A DNA stretch of 25,810 bases from Verrucomicrobiia bacterium (GCA_013360985.1 JABWAM010000007.1:1-25810); one strand, 5' to 3'. Counted from the first letter of the stretch, positions 16,559 to 24,697 are shown. Program-made: numbers and translations. The notes: generated by a model not told the origin, from the letters alone.

Positions 16559-18010
16559 ATGACTCCTTCGCCGTCAACTCGCGACCGTGCGGTCATCGTG
16601 GGAGGCGGACCGGCCGGGTTGACGGCCGCGTATGAAGCGCAGCGGGCGGAGATGGAAGCGCTTGTCCTGGAGGCGACCTCAACCGTCGGCGGCATTTCGC
16701 AGACGGCGACCTACCAGGGGTATCGGTTCGACATCGGGGGGCATCGCTTCTTCACGAAGGTCCGCGAGGTCGAGGCAATGTGGAAGGAAGTTCTCGGCGC
16801 GCGGTTTCTCCGGGTGAAGCGGCTTTCGCGGATCCATTATCGCGGGCGTTTCTTCCAGTATCCCTTGCGTCCGATGAACGCGCTGCGGAACCTCGGGGTG
16901 TTCACGTCGGCGGCCTGCGTGGCGAGTTGTCTTTGGGCGCGCGGTTTTCCGCGGCGGCCCGAACGCGATTTCGAGACGTGGGTAAGCAATCGTTTCGGCC
17001 GCCGCCTGTTTCGGATTTTCTTCAAGACGTACACGGAAAAGGTTTGGGGAATTCCGTGCGCGCAGATTCAGGCGGAATGGGCGGCGCAGAGGATCAAGGG
17101 GCTTTCCCTGGGTAAGGCGATCTTCGACGCCCTGTTTCGCCCGAGAAAAAAGGAGACCTCGCTCATCGAGGAATTCGATTATCCCGAGCTGGGGCCGGGA
17201 CAGATGTGGGAGGCGGTGCGGGACGCGGTCGTGGCCGCAGGCGGCGAGGTGCGTCTGGAGACGCGGGTGGAGGAGTGGCGGCACGACGGGAGGCGGGTGA
17301 CCTCGGTGCTGGCGCGCGCGCCGGAGGGGATGCGGGAGTTCGCGGGAGACCATTTTCTTTCGAGCGTGCCAGTGCGCGAGTTGATTCAAGGGATGCGTCC
17401 GCGGCCGCCCGACGCGGTCCTGGCGGCCGCCGAACGGCTTCGCTACCGCGATTTTCTCGTCGTATGCCTCATTGTGGATGACGAGAATCTCTTTCCGGAC
17501 AATTGGATCTACATCCATGCGCCGGAGGTCAAGGTGGGCCGGATCCAGAACTTCAAGAACTGGAGCGCGCGCATGGTTCCCGACCCGAAGCGGACCTGCC
17601 TGGGGATGGAGTACTTCTGTTTCGAAGGGGACGCGCTCTGGACGGAGAAGGACGCGCGTCTCGTGGCGCTCGCGCGCGAGGAGATCGGGCGGCTCGGTCT
17701 GGCGGATCCCGCGAAGGTGGTGGACGGCGCGGTGGTGCGCATGCCGAAGGCGTATCCCGTGTATGACGAGGGTTATCGCGAGGCCCTCGATACGGTGCGG
17801 CAATGGCTTGCGCGTTTCGAAAACCTTCAGCTCGTCGGCCGCAACGGCCTGCATCGCTACAACAATCAGGATCACTCGATGCTCACGGCGATGCTGGCCA
17901 TCCGCAACGCGCGCGGGGAGAAGCACGACCTTTGGGAGGTCAACACCGAGCAGGAGTACCACGAGGAGGGCGTCGCCCGGAATCGTCTGGCGCCCGAACG
18001 GGTGCGTTGA
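16559..18010 (+). CDS. FAD-dependent oxidoreductase, UDP-galactopyranose-mutase/protoporphyrinogen-oxidase-like
   Basis: This 483-residue flavoprotein begins with a Rossmann FAD-binding motif, AVIVGGGPAGLTAAYEA (11-27), with the ribose-binding acidic residue Glu38/39 region LVLEAT, then GGISQT (44-49) and FDIGGHRFFTK (57-67). The C-terminal FAD segment is LVGRNGLHRYNNQDHSM. These features place it in the amine-oxidase/UDP-galactopyranose mutase-like superfamily, in a branch usually annotated as NAD(P)/FAD-dependent oxidoreductase and often found near polyprenol-linked sugar genes. It has no membrane helix. Following two GT-C-like membrane proteins by 32 bases, a role in modifying a sugar nucleotide or lipid-linked sugar is a reasonable inference; the reaction is not proven by sequence. 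It converges with nuoI, with 21 bases between stops. Confidence 0.85.
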   Translation: MTPSPSTRDRAVIVGGGPAGLTAAYEAQRAEMEALVLEATSTVGGISQTATYQGYRFDIGGHRFFTKVREVEAMWKEVLGARFLRVKRLSRIHYRGRFFQYPLRPMNALRNLGVFTSAACVASCLWARGFPRRPERDFETWVSNRFGRRLFRIFFKTYTEKVWGIPCAQIQAEWAAQRIKGLSLGKAIFDALFRPRKKETSLIEEFDYPELGPGQMWEAVRDAVVAAGGEVRLETRVEEWRHDGRRVTSVLARAPEGMREFAGDHFLSSVPVRELIQGMRPRPPDAVLAAAERLRYRDFLVVCLIVDDENLFPDNWIYIHAPEVKVGRIQNFKNWSARMVPDPKRTCLGMEYFCFEGDALWTEKDARLVALAREEIGRLGLADPAKVVDGAVVRMPKAYPVYDEGYREALDTVRQWLARFENLQLVGRNGLHRYNNQDHSMLTAMLAIRNARGEKHDLWEVNTEQEYHEEGVARNRLAPERVR

Positions 18011-18031
18011 TTCGGCGGGCTTCCCGCGGGA

Positions 18032-18556
18032 TCACTTGGCGGGCTTGGCCTTTTTCGCGGCTTCGGCGGCGAGGCGGGCGTCCACTTCGGCGGCCTCGGC
18101 GGGACGGATCGAATGATAGTATTGGTTCGAGCGCGCGAGTTTCCACTTGTCCGCGAGCAGGCCGCTGAAGCGGTTGTCCGTGGGATGATCGAACTGATGA
18201 TCCATCTTGATCGCGTCGAAAGGGCAGACCTCGACGCAGATCGCGCAGCTCATGCAGACGGCGAGATCGATGTCGAAGACCTCGGGTTGCTTGATGGGTC
18301 GCCCTTTTTCGTCGCGCCGTTGCTCGATATAGATGCATTGGGGCGGACATTCCTTTTCGCAGATCTTGCACGCCACGCAGCGCAACTCCTCGGGGCGTTC
18401 GTCGTAGACGAGAAAAGGAAAGTTGCGGAAGTTTTCCGGCGTTGGGCGCGCCGCTTCCGGATATTGGACCGTGACCATCCGGTCCCCGGAAAAATAGCTT
18501 CCGATCAGGTTGCGTGCGGTGACCGCGAGGCCGCGGAGGAGTTCGAGGCCGAACAT
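18032..18556 (-). CDS. nuoI: NADH-quinone oxidoreductase subunit I
   Basis: The 174-residue iron-sulfur protein carries two 4Fe-4S ferredoxin motifs: Cys60, Cys63, Cys66, Cys70 (CVACKICEKECP) and Cys101, Cys104, Cys107, Cys111 (CMSCAICVEVCP). Together these hold clusters N6a and N6b, which pass electrons from the peripheral arm towards NuoB and the quinone site of complex I. Length fits the family; a Lys/Ala-rich tail (AAEAAKKAKPAK) ends the protein. The gene begins two bases after the nuoD stop, so it belongs to the same transcription unit. It is normally placed after nuoH, but nuoH is not in this window. It ends the operon here, facing the flavoprotein gene. Confidence 0.97.
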   Translation of the reverse strand: MFGLELLRGLAVTARNLIGSYFSGDRMVTVQYPEAARPTPENFRNFPFLVYDERPEELRCVACKICEKECPPQCIYIEQRRDEKGRPIKQPEVFDIDLAVCMSCAICVEVCPFDAIKMDHQFDHPTDNRFSGLLADKWKLARSNQYYHSIRPAEAAEVDARLAAEAAKKAKPAK

Positions 18557-18558
18557 GG

Positions 18559-19809
18559 TCAGCGGTCCACCTCGCCGAGGACGATATCCACCGATCCGAA
18601 GATCACGATGACGTCGGCGATCTTTTGGCCGAGGCACATGTCCTCGAGGACGGTGAGGTTGATGAAGCTGGGCGGGCGCACGCGGTAGCGGTAGGGGCAC
18701 GGCCCGCCGTCGCTGATGAGGTAAAAGCCGAGTTCGCCCTTGGGCGACTCGATTCGGCTGTAGATCTCGCCGGGCTTGGGGCGGAGGTTGCGGAGTTTCG
18801 CCTGCGGATTCATGATCTCGCCCTTTTCCGGTATTTGCGCCAAGGCCTGGCGAAGGATCGCGACGCTCTCCCGCATCTCGAGGATGCGGACCATGTAACG
18901 GTCGTAGACGTCCCCATGCTCGCCGAGCGGCACGCGAAACTCGAAGCGGTCGTAGATTCCGTAGCGGTCGACCTTGCGGAGATCGTAATCCACGCCGCTG
19001 GCGCGGAGCATCGGACCCGTGACGCCCGCGTTGACCGCGAGATGGCGCGGAAGCACGCCGACGCCTTGGCAGCGGGAGAGAAGGATTTCGTTTCGGCTGA
19101 CGAGCGCCTCGAACTCGTCCAGGAAGAAGGGGAAACGCTCCGCGATCCGGTGAATTTTCTGGAGTGCCTCGGGCGAAAGATCCACGCGAACGCCGCCAAA
19201 ACGCATGTAGTTGCACATCATCCGCGCGCCGCTGATCTCCTCGAAGATATCGAGGATTTTCTCGCGTTCGCGGAAGGCGTAAAGGAGAGGCGTCCCGAGC
19301 GCCCCGAGATCGGCGAGGAGGAACCCCGCGAGGCAGATGTGATTCACCAGCCGCGTGAGTTCCCCGACGATGACGCGGATGTATTCGGCGCGTTCCGGCA
19401 CGGCGATCCCCGCAAGTTTTTCGACGGCGAGCACATACGCCCAGTTGTTCGTCATCGAACAGAAGTAATCGAGGCGGTCGGTGTACGGGATCGCGGCAAG
19501 CCAGCTCATCGTTTCGGCGAGCTTCTCGTGATTGCGGTGGAGGTAGCCGAACACGGGCTTGAGGCGCACCACGGTTTCTCCGTCGAGGACCACATCCATG
19601 CGAAAGACGCCGTGGGTGCTCGGGTGGTGCGGGCCCATCGAGATCTCGAGGAAATGCTTCGCGAGCGCATCGTCGCCGAATACGCGATAGCTGCGCGGGC
19701 CGTAAAGCGGCGCATCGAGGATTTCTCCATCGGCGGCGTTTGCGCCGCCGAGATCCAGCATGAACGACCGCCGCCGAGGTTCGGTCGAATGCGAAATTTC
19801 CGCGCTCAC
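18559..19809 (-). CDS. nuoD: NADH-quinone oxidoreductase subunit D
   Basis: A 416-residue 49-kDa-type subunit that forms the quinone-binding cavity with NuoB. Signature pieces are MGPHHPSTHGVFR (58-70), the GYLHRNHEKLAE (88-99) motif, and the conserved end FGSVDIVLGEVDR. Start choice: the GTG at 19809 overlaps the nuoC stop (GTGA) and has AGGAGA at 19820-19815 five bases upstream, a good Shine-Dalgarno sequence. The next ATG, at 19761, would give 400 residues and no such signal. The frame extends further upstream but that region is the shadow of nuoC. Gene length and motifs match functional family members; no missing residue was noticed. Confidence 0.97.
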   Translation of the reverse strand: MSAEISHSTEPRRRSFMLDLGGANAADGEILDAPLYGPRSYRVFGDDALAKHFLEISMGPHHPSTHGVFRMDVVLDGETVVRLKPVFGYLHRNHEKLAETMSWLAAIPYTDRLDYFCSMTNNWAYVLAVEKLAGIAVPERAEYIRVIVGELTRLVNHICLAGFLLADLGALGTPLLYAFREREKILDIFEEISGARMMCNYMRFGGVRVDLSPEALQKIHRIAERFPFFLDEFEALVSRNEILLSRCQGVGVLPRHLAVNAGVTGPMLRASGVDYDLRKVDRYGIYDRFEFRVPLGEHGDVYDRYMVRILEMRESVAILRQALAQIPEKGEIMNPQAKLRNLRPKPGEIYSRIESPKGELGFYLISDGGPCPYRYRVRPPSFINLTVLEDMCLGQKIADVIVIFGSVDIVLGEVDR

Positions 19810-20375
19810 GCCCGTCTCCTCTCTTCCTCCCGTCGATGTTGACGGGCGCGTTCGAGCACGTCGTCGTGGGGCGTGGGTTCCCATTCGTAATCGTCGGGCG
19901 ACACGTAATCCTTTCGCATGGGGAAATCCTCGAATTCGTCCCACATCAGGATGCGCCGCAGGTCGGGGTGTCCGCTGAAGACGATGCCGTAGAGGTCGTA
20001 AATCTCGCGCTCCTGGAATTCCGCGCTGCGGTAGAGCGGAGTGATGCTCGGGAGGATCGGAGTGGCGCGTCCGTCGGTGCGACAACGCAGGACGATCGGC
20101 CCCTGTTTCGCGGAGACGGAATAAAAGTGATAGACGACTTCGAGATAACCCGGGCGTTCGCGTTCGACGGGTTTGCCGTCTTCTCCGCGGACCTTTTCCT
20201 TCGACGAAAGCCAATCCACGCCCGCGACGTTCGAGAGCAGGTCCATGCGGAACTCGGGATCGGTCTTCAGGAAGAGCGCGATTTCGAGGAGCGATTGGTG
20301 CGGCACGATCCACGACGAGGTCGCCGCGTCCCATTGCATCTGGGGAAACTGGGCCGCGAAACGTTCGGTGTTCAT
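19806..20375 (-). CDS. nuoC: NADH-quinone oxidoreductase subunit C
   Basis: This 189-residue 30-kDa-type subunit has the family signature EREIYDLYGI at 122-131, followed by GHPDLRRILM (135-144) and the C-terminal FEDFPMRKDY segment. It is part of the peripheral arm next to NuoD and NuoB. It is a stand-alone NuoC, unlike the NuoCD fusion of enterobacteria. The ATG at 20375 overlaps the nuoB stop by four bases (ATGA), and its own stop overlaps the nuoD GTG; the tail is rich in Arg and Glu (RRREEERRRA-like), which also supplies the nuoD ribosome-binding site. An upstream in-frame extension to 20492 lies inside nuoB and was not used. Confidence 0.96.
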   Translation of the reverse strand: MNTERFAAQFPQMQWDAATSSWIVPHQSLLEIALFLKTDPEFRMDLLSNVAGVDWLSSKEKVRGEDGKPVERERPGYLEVVYHFYSVSAKQGPIVLRCRTDGRATPILPSITPLYRSAEFQEREIYDLYGIVFSGHPDLRRILMWDEFEDFPMRKDYVSPDDYEWEPTPHDDVLERARQHRREEERRRA

Positions 20376-20989
20376 GTCAAGGGGCGAGGAGACGCTTCCG
20401 GTTTCCAGATGGCGCGAGTATGGGTCGGAACGAGGTCGTGCGCGCCGCAGGCGGGTACGGGGAATTCGGCCCGGTCCATCGGGTCGTACCAACGCAACGG
20501 CTGGGCGGCGCCGAGAGTCTGGCGATCGATTTTTCTCTGGAGAAACATGAGCGCGTTAAGCAGCGCCTCGGGACGCGGCGGACAGCCCGGAATATGGACG
20601 TCCACGGGGATGAAACGGTCAATGCCTTTGAGGACGTTGTAGCCCTGTTTGAAGGGGCCGCCCGAGATCGCGCAGGCGCCCATGGCGATCACGTACTTCG
20701 GTTCGGGCATCTGGTTGTAGATGCGGACGACCTGCGGCGCCATTTTTTTGGTGACGGTTCCCGCGACGATCATCAGGTCGGCCTGGCGCGGGGTGGGACG
20801 AAAGACTTCGGCGCCGAAGCGCGCGAGGTCGTAGCGCGCGGCCGCGGTGGCGATCATCTCGATGGCGCAACAGGCGAGGCCGAACTGCAGAGGCCAGACG
20901 GAGGAGCGGCGGCTTTGGTTGTACACCCATTCCAAAGTCGTGACGAAGACGCCCGCCCGTTGGAGTTCGCTTTTGAGCCAATCATCCAT
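20372..20989 (-). CDS. nuoB: NADH-quinone oxidoreductase subunit B
   Basis: The 205-residue subunit binds cluster N2, the last cluster before quinone. Its four ligands are visible: the adjacent pair Cys40-Cys41 in FGLACCAIEM, Cys106 in MGACAISGG and Cys136 in IPGCPPRPE. The core is highly typical, and a C-terminal tail of about 35 residues after the core (PLRWYDPMDRAEFPVPACG onwards) is variable. The start at 20989 has GAGGTGA as a Shine-Dalgarno sequence overlapping the nuoA stop, with four bases to the ATG. It lies nine bases after nuoA. All evidence is consistent with an intact complex I subunit. Confidence 0.97.
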   Translation of the reverse strand: MDDWLKSELQRAGVFVTTLEWVYNQSRRSSVWPLQFGLACCAIEMIATAAARYDLARFGAEVFRPTPRQADLMIVAGTVTKKMAPQVVRIYNQMPEPKYVIAMGACAISGGPFKQGYNVLKGIDRFIPVDVHIPGCPPRPEALLNALMFLQRKIDRQTLGAAQPLRWYDPMDRAEFPVPACGAHDLVPTHTRAIWKPEASPRPLT

Positions 20990-20998
20990 CCCGTCACC

Positions 20999-21364
20999 TC
21001 ACCGCCATTCCAAGACGCCCTTGCTCCATTCCCACACCAACCCGAGGAGGAGGACGCCGACGAAGACCGTCATTTCCAAGAAGGCGAAGAAGCCGACCTT
21101 GTCGAGGGCCACCGCGCACGGGATCAGGAAAACCGTTTCGAGATCGAAGATCACGAAGGCGAGGGCGTAGAGGTAATACTGGGATTTGAATTGAATCCAG
21201 GAATCTCCTTTCGACTCGATCCCGCATTCGTATGTCGCCAGCTTGATCGCGGAGGGTTTGCGAGGCCGCAGGCCCGCGGAAATCAGCAGAGGGATGGACG
21301 CGACGACGAGCGCCACTACCACCAGGCTTCCGACGATGAGATAACTGTGTTCATACGAAGGCAT
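20999..21364 (-). CDS. nuoA: NADH-quinone oxidoreductase subunit A
   Basis: A 121-residue membrane subunit with three hydrophobic helices: residues 8-30, about 62-80 (YYLYALAFVIFDLETVFL) and about 88-110. The first loop has the conserved YECGIES motif with Cys47, and FDLETVFL carries the conserved acidic pair of the second helix. It lies at the membrane/peripheral-arm junction and begins the complex I block. The ATG at 21364 is chosen since upstream in-frame residues are low-complexity and not family-like, and a promoter-like pair ends 10 bases in front of it. Confidence 0.95.
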   Translation of the reverse strand: MPSYEHSYLIVGSLVVVALVVASIPLLISAGLRPRKPSAIKLATYECGIESKGDSWIQFKSQYYLYALAFVIFDLETVFLIPCAVALDKVGFFAFLEMTVFVGVLLLGLVWEWSKGVLEWR

Positions 21365-21374
21365 GCGCGGAGAC

Positions 21375-21403
21375 AAGCTAGCCTCTCTCATCCACAACTT
21401 CAA
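21375..21403 (-). promoter_or_regulatory. Candidate promoter of the nuoA-B-C-D-I block
   Basis: Minus strand: TTGAAG (21403-21398, four of six) and TAGCTT (21380-21375, three of six) with 17 bases between. The -10 box ends 10 bases from the nuoA ATG, which would make an almost leaderless message. The match is weak; read-through from the tRNA promoter is an alternative. Confidence 0.3.
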
Positions 21404-21775
21404 CACTCCGCATCCCCCCCAAATCCCCGTGTCAGGCGTGGAGGGAGTCCATCCTCGGTCGAGGAACCTGCGACGCCCTCGCCACATTTTGGACTCAAGC
21501 CGCGGCCGCGGCGCCGCCGCCGCCGGCGCCCTCCCTCGCTTCGCGACCAAGCGGATTTTTCCCAAGCATGGACGGTGGAAAGGGAGGGCGAGGCCGCCGG
21601 CCGAGCCGTCGCACCCCTCTTGTGGAGAGTCTGAAATCTCGACGCAACCCACCCCTCTGATCCTCCATGGATGATGAGGAGGGTTGCTCTCTGAAAATCG
21701 AGCGGATCCGTGGATTTGGGTCCCCAAGGCGCCGATTCGGTTCCGACCGCCGCCGCGCCCTTCCGAGACAAAGAA
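21404..21775. other. Non-coding GC-rich stretch between nuoA and tRNA-Ala
   Basis: No convincing gene was found on either strand; the open frames here translate to arginine/serine/proline-rich text without family resemblance. It holds a low-complexity run of GCC/GCG units near 21498-21530, a small palindrome CCTCGGTCGAGG near 21453-21464, and an inverted repeat GCAACCC (21644-21650) / GGGTTGC (21681-21687) flanked by two imperfect copies of TCTGAAA. No terminator with a clear T-run was seen after the tRNA gene. Confidence 0.6.
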
Positions 21776-21851
21776 TGGTGGAGCAGAGGGGAGTTGAACC
21801 CCTGACCCCCACAATGCCATTGTGGTGCTCTACCAACTGAGCTACTGCCCC
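21776..21851 (-). tRNA. tRNA-Ala(GGC)
   Basis: A 76-base cloverleaf read on the minus strand. The acceptor stem GGGGCAG pairs with CTGCTCC and includes the G3-U70 wobble that is the main alanine identity element. D arm GCTC/GAGC, anticodon stem CCACA/TGTGG with loop ATGGCAT (anticodon GGC, reading GCC and GCU), and T arm AGGGG-TTCAACT-CCCCT all form. The 3' ACCA end is encoded. It is 155 bases downstream of alaS on the same strand and has its own promoter. Confidence 0.97.
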
Positions 21852-21864
21852 AAAAACGGCGCCC

Positions 21865-21893
21865 AGTGTAGTCGGGGCGTCGTGCAGACGCAA
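21865..21893 (-). promoter_or_regulatory. Candidate promoter of tRNA-Ala(GGC)
   Basis: Minus strand: TTGCGT (21893-21888, three of six) and TACACT (21870-21865, four of six) with a 17-base spacer. The -10 box ends 13 bases before the first tRNA base, and a GC-rich stretch right after it (GGGCGCC) looks like the discriminator of stable-RNA promoters. Confidence 0.5.
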
Positions 21894-22006
21894 CGGAAAA
21901 GCGTCGGGCGGCGGAGGGCCGTCCGTTCCGATCGAGATGGCGAGAGGAAAACTCCGGTCACCCTCGACAGGGCCACGCGGCTCGTCAGGCTTTTCTTGGC
22001 TGCCGG

Positions 22007-24697
22007 TTAGATTGATCCGCGATCGAGGATCTGGGCGGCGAGCGCGAGCGCCTCGCCCATTTTGGAGGGGTCTTTGCCGCCCGCCTGGGCGAAGTCGGGA
22101 CGCCCTCCGCCCGCGCCTCCCGCCGCCGCTGCGATCCGCTTTACGATTTCGCCGGCGAGGAGGTTCTTCGCTCGAACATCGGCGACGAAACAGGTGAACG
22201 AACAGCGTCCGCCGCCCGTGCCGCCGAGGACGACGACGCCTTGGAAGTCTTTTTCCCGGAGGGCGTCGGCGACGAGACGGAGGAGGGAGGCTTCAGCGCC
22301 GGGGATTTCCGTGACGATGGTGGGGATGCCGCGGCGGAGTTGGATGCCCGAGTCGAGGAGGGTCGCGGCGATTTCCGCGGCGCGCTTCTCCTGTTCCGCG
22401 AGACGACGTTTTTCCTCCTCCATCTTGGCGACGCGACGGCGTTCGCGTTCGACCGCTTCGGCGTGCGCTGTTTCCTGCGCGGCGAGCCAGACGTCTACGG
22501 CCGCGCCCGCGACCGCTTCGACGCGACGAATGCCTGCGGCCACGGACATCTCCTTGCAGATGCGGAACGATCCGAGTTCGCCCGTGCTTCGGCAGTGCGT
22601 GCCGCCGCAGAGCTCCTTGGAAAAGTCGCCGATTTGGACGACGCGGACCTTCGCGCCGTATTTCTCGCCGAAAAACTGCTGGATGGAGGGATCGTTTTGG
22701 ACCTCGGCGTAGGGGCGCTCGACCCAGCTCACGGAGACATTTTCGGCGATGCGCGCGTTGACGAGCCGCTCGATCTCGGCGATCTGGGCGGGGGTCAGCG
22801 CGTGGGCAAGATTGAAATCGAAACGGAGGTAGTCGGCGCATACGTACGAGCCGCGCTGGCGCGACTCGCGGTCTGCGACTTCGTGGATCGCCCAATGGAA
22901 GAGGTGAGTCGCGGTGTGATGCCGTTGGATTGCGGCGCGACGTTCCGCGTTCACCGCTGCGCGCACCTGGAGGCTTGGCGTCGGGGCGTCCGCGCTTTCG
23001 AGGAGATGGAAATGAACGCCGTCGCGCGATTGGGTGTCCACAATCCGCCAGTGAGCGGCGCCGTCCGTAAGGTGTCCGACGTCCCCCACCTGTCCGCCCA
23101 TCTCGGCGTAGAACGGGGTGGCGTCGAGGAGAACGGCGGGACGCCCCTTGCTCTCGACTACGGCGAGGATCCGCGCGGACGCCTCCAATTGGTCGTAGCC
23201 GACGAAGCGAGTCGGCTCATGGACGACGGCGTCCTCGACCGCGATCACCTCTTTTTTTTGTGCGGCGCGCGCGCGCGCACGCTGTTCTTCCATGAGTTTC
23301 TCGAAGCCCGGGAGGTCCACCGCGAGGCCCCGCTCGCGCGCCATGAGTTGGGTGAGATCGAGCGGGAAGCCGTAGGTGTCGTGGAGGAGAAAGGCGGTTT
23401 CCGCGGGGAACTGCCGGGGGGCCGCCGCGCCGTCCGCTGCCTCCGTCTCGGCGTGCGATTCGCGCGCAGGTTCCAGCTTCGCGATTTCCTCTTCGAAGAT
23501 CGCGAGGCCCCGGTCAAGAGTGTGGTTGAAGCTCTTTTCCTCGGAGAGGAGCATCTCGCGAATGCGGGGAAGTTTTTGGCGCAACTCGGGGAAAACGTCG
23601 CCGAAACCTTCGGCGACCGTCTCCGCCAGTTCGTAAAAGAAGGGCTGTTGGAACCCGAGGGCGCGCCCGAAACGCGCCGCGCGGCGGAGAATGCGGCGCA
23701 GGACAAATCCGCGTCCTTCGTTGGAAGGGCTGATCCCGTCGGCGATCGCGAAGCTCAGGGTGCGAATATGATCGGCGATGACGCGGAATGCGATGTCCAC
23801 CCGCTCTTGAGGAGTCGGCTGCGGCGACGGGAGCGTGGAGGCATACGCCTTGCCGCTCATCGCCGCGAGGCGCGCGAAGATCGGGCGAAAGATGTCGGTT
23901 TCGTAGTTCGAAATCACCCCACCGAAATCCGTCAGGTTCTTCGTGCACTGGAGGATGCCGCACGCGCGTTCGAAGCCCATCCCTGTATCCACATGTTTGG
24001 CGGGGAGATCGGCAAGCGATCCGTCGGCTTCCGCGTTGAACTGGATGAAGACCAAGTTCCAGATTTCCATGCACTCCGCGGCGCCGGCGTTGACGAGCCG
24101 TCCGCCGGTGTCGCCGCGCGGGGTGAGGTCCGCGTGGATTTCGGAGCAGGGCCCGCACGGGCCGGTGTCGCCCATCATCCAAAAGTTGTCCTTTTTTCCG
24201 CCGGTTCGGATATGCCGCGCCGGATCGAGTCCGGCGCGGCGAAAGACGTCCGCCCAGCACTCCCACGCTTCTTGATCGAAGGTCGCGGGCTCGCCAGGGC
24301 CGGGTTGGTAGACCGTGGCATAGAGGCGTTCCTTCGGGAAACCCCAGCGTTCGACGAGGAGCTCCCACGCCCAGGCGATGGCTTCCTTTTTGAAGTAGTC
24401 GCCGAACGACCAGTTCCCGAGCATCTCGAAGAAGGTGTGGTGATAAGTGTCGAGGCCGACATCTTCGAGGTCGTTGTGTTTTCCGCCCGCGCGGATGCAT
24501 TTCTGGGTGTCGGCGGCGCGCGCGGGCCGCCAAGGGCAGGGCTGCTGGCCGAGGAAGATCGGCACGAATTGGTTCATCCCCGCGTTGGTGAAGAGCAGGT
24601 TCGGCGCGTCGGGCAGCAGGGGAGAGGAGGGCACGATGGCGTGCTGCTTCGCGCGGAAAAAGTCGAGGAACGAGCGGCGCAGATCAGCGGAAGTCAT
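22007..24697 (-). CDS. alaS: Alanyl-tRNA synthetase
   Basis: The 896-residue enzyme charges tRNA-Ala, is cytoplasmic, and has full family length. The catalytic core begins at the N-terminus (RRSFLDFFRAKQHAIVPSSPLLP) with the motif 2 region TYHHTFFEMLGNWSFGDYF at 84-102. The editing domain retains its zinc-site residues: His594 and His598 (HHTATH) plus Cys697 and His701 (CGGTH). A Lys/Glu/Arg-rich coiled-coil linker (ERERRRVAKMEEEKRRLA) follows, and the C-Ala domain ends with the glycine-rich GGGRPDFAQAGG. It is the usual three-domain enzyme with nothing missing. It lies 187 bases downstream of recA, recalling the recA-(recX)-alaS order of other bacteria, without recX. No clear ribosome-binding site is visible before the ATG. 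The long frame on the opposite strand is not real. Confidence 0.98.
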   Translation of the reverse strand: MTSADLRRSFLDFFRAKQHAIVPSSPLLPDAPNLLFTNAGMNQFVPIFLGQQPCPWRPARAADTQKCIRAGGKHNDLEDVGLDTYHHTFFEMLGNWSFGDYFKKEAIAWAWELLVERWGFPKERLYATVYQPGPGEPATFDQEAWECWADVFRRAGLDPARHIRTGGKKDNFWMMGDTGPCGPCSEIHADLTPRGDTGGRLVNAGAAECMEIWNLVFIQFNAEADGSLADLPAKHVDTGMGFERACGILQCTKNLTDFGGVISNYETDIFRPIFARLAAMSGKAYASTLPSPQPTPQERVDIAFRVIADHIRTLSFAIADGISPSNEGRGFVLRRILRRAARFGRALGFQQPFFYELAETVAEGFGDVFPELRQKLPRIREMLLSEEKSFNHTLDRGLAIFEEEIAKLEPARESHAETEAADGAAAPRQFPAETAFLLHDTYGFPLDLTQLMARERGLAVDLPGFEKLMEEQRARARAAQKKEVIAVEDAVVHEPTRFVGYDQLEASARILAVVESKGRPAVLLDATPFYAEMGGQVGDVGHLTDGAAHWRIVDTQSRDGVHFHLLESADAPTPSLQVRAAVNAERRAAIQRHHTATHLFHWAIHEVADRESRQRGSYVCADYLRFDFNLAHALTPAQIAEIERLVNARIAENVSVSWVERPYAEVQNDPSIQQFFGEKYGAKVRVVQIGDFSKELCGGTHCRSTGELGSFRICKEMSVAAGIRRVEAVAGAAVDVWLAAQETAHAEAVERERRRVAKMEEEKRRLAEQEKRAAEIAATLLDSGIQLRRGIPTIVTEIPGAEASLLRLVADALREKDFQGVVVLGGTGGGRCSFTCFVADVRAKNLLAGEIVKRIAAAAGGAGGGRPDFAQAGGKDPSKMGEALALAAQILDRGSI

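Noticed and set aside
18011..18031. Small GC hairpin between the convergent flavoprotein and nuoI genes (GCGGG-CTT-CCCGC)
   Set aside because: Only five base pairs and no T-run on either side, too weak to call a terminator.
21363..21893. Several open frames of about 100-130 codons around the gap between nuoA and alaS, on both strands
   Set aside because: Arginine/serine-rich, overlap the tRNA gene or promoter in part, and lack ribosome-binding sites.
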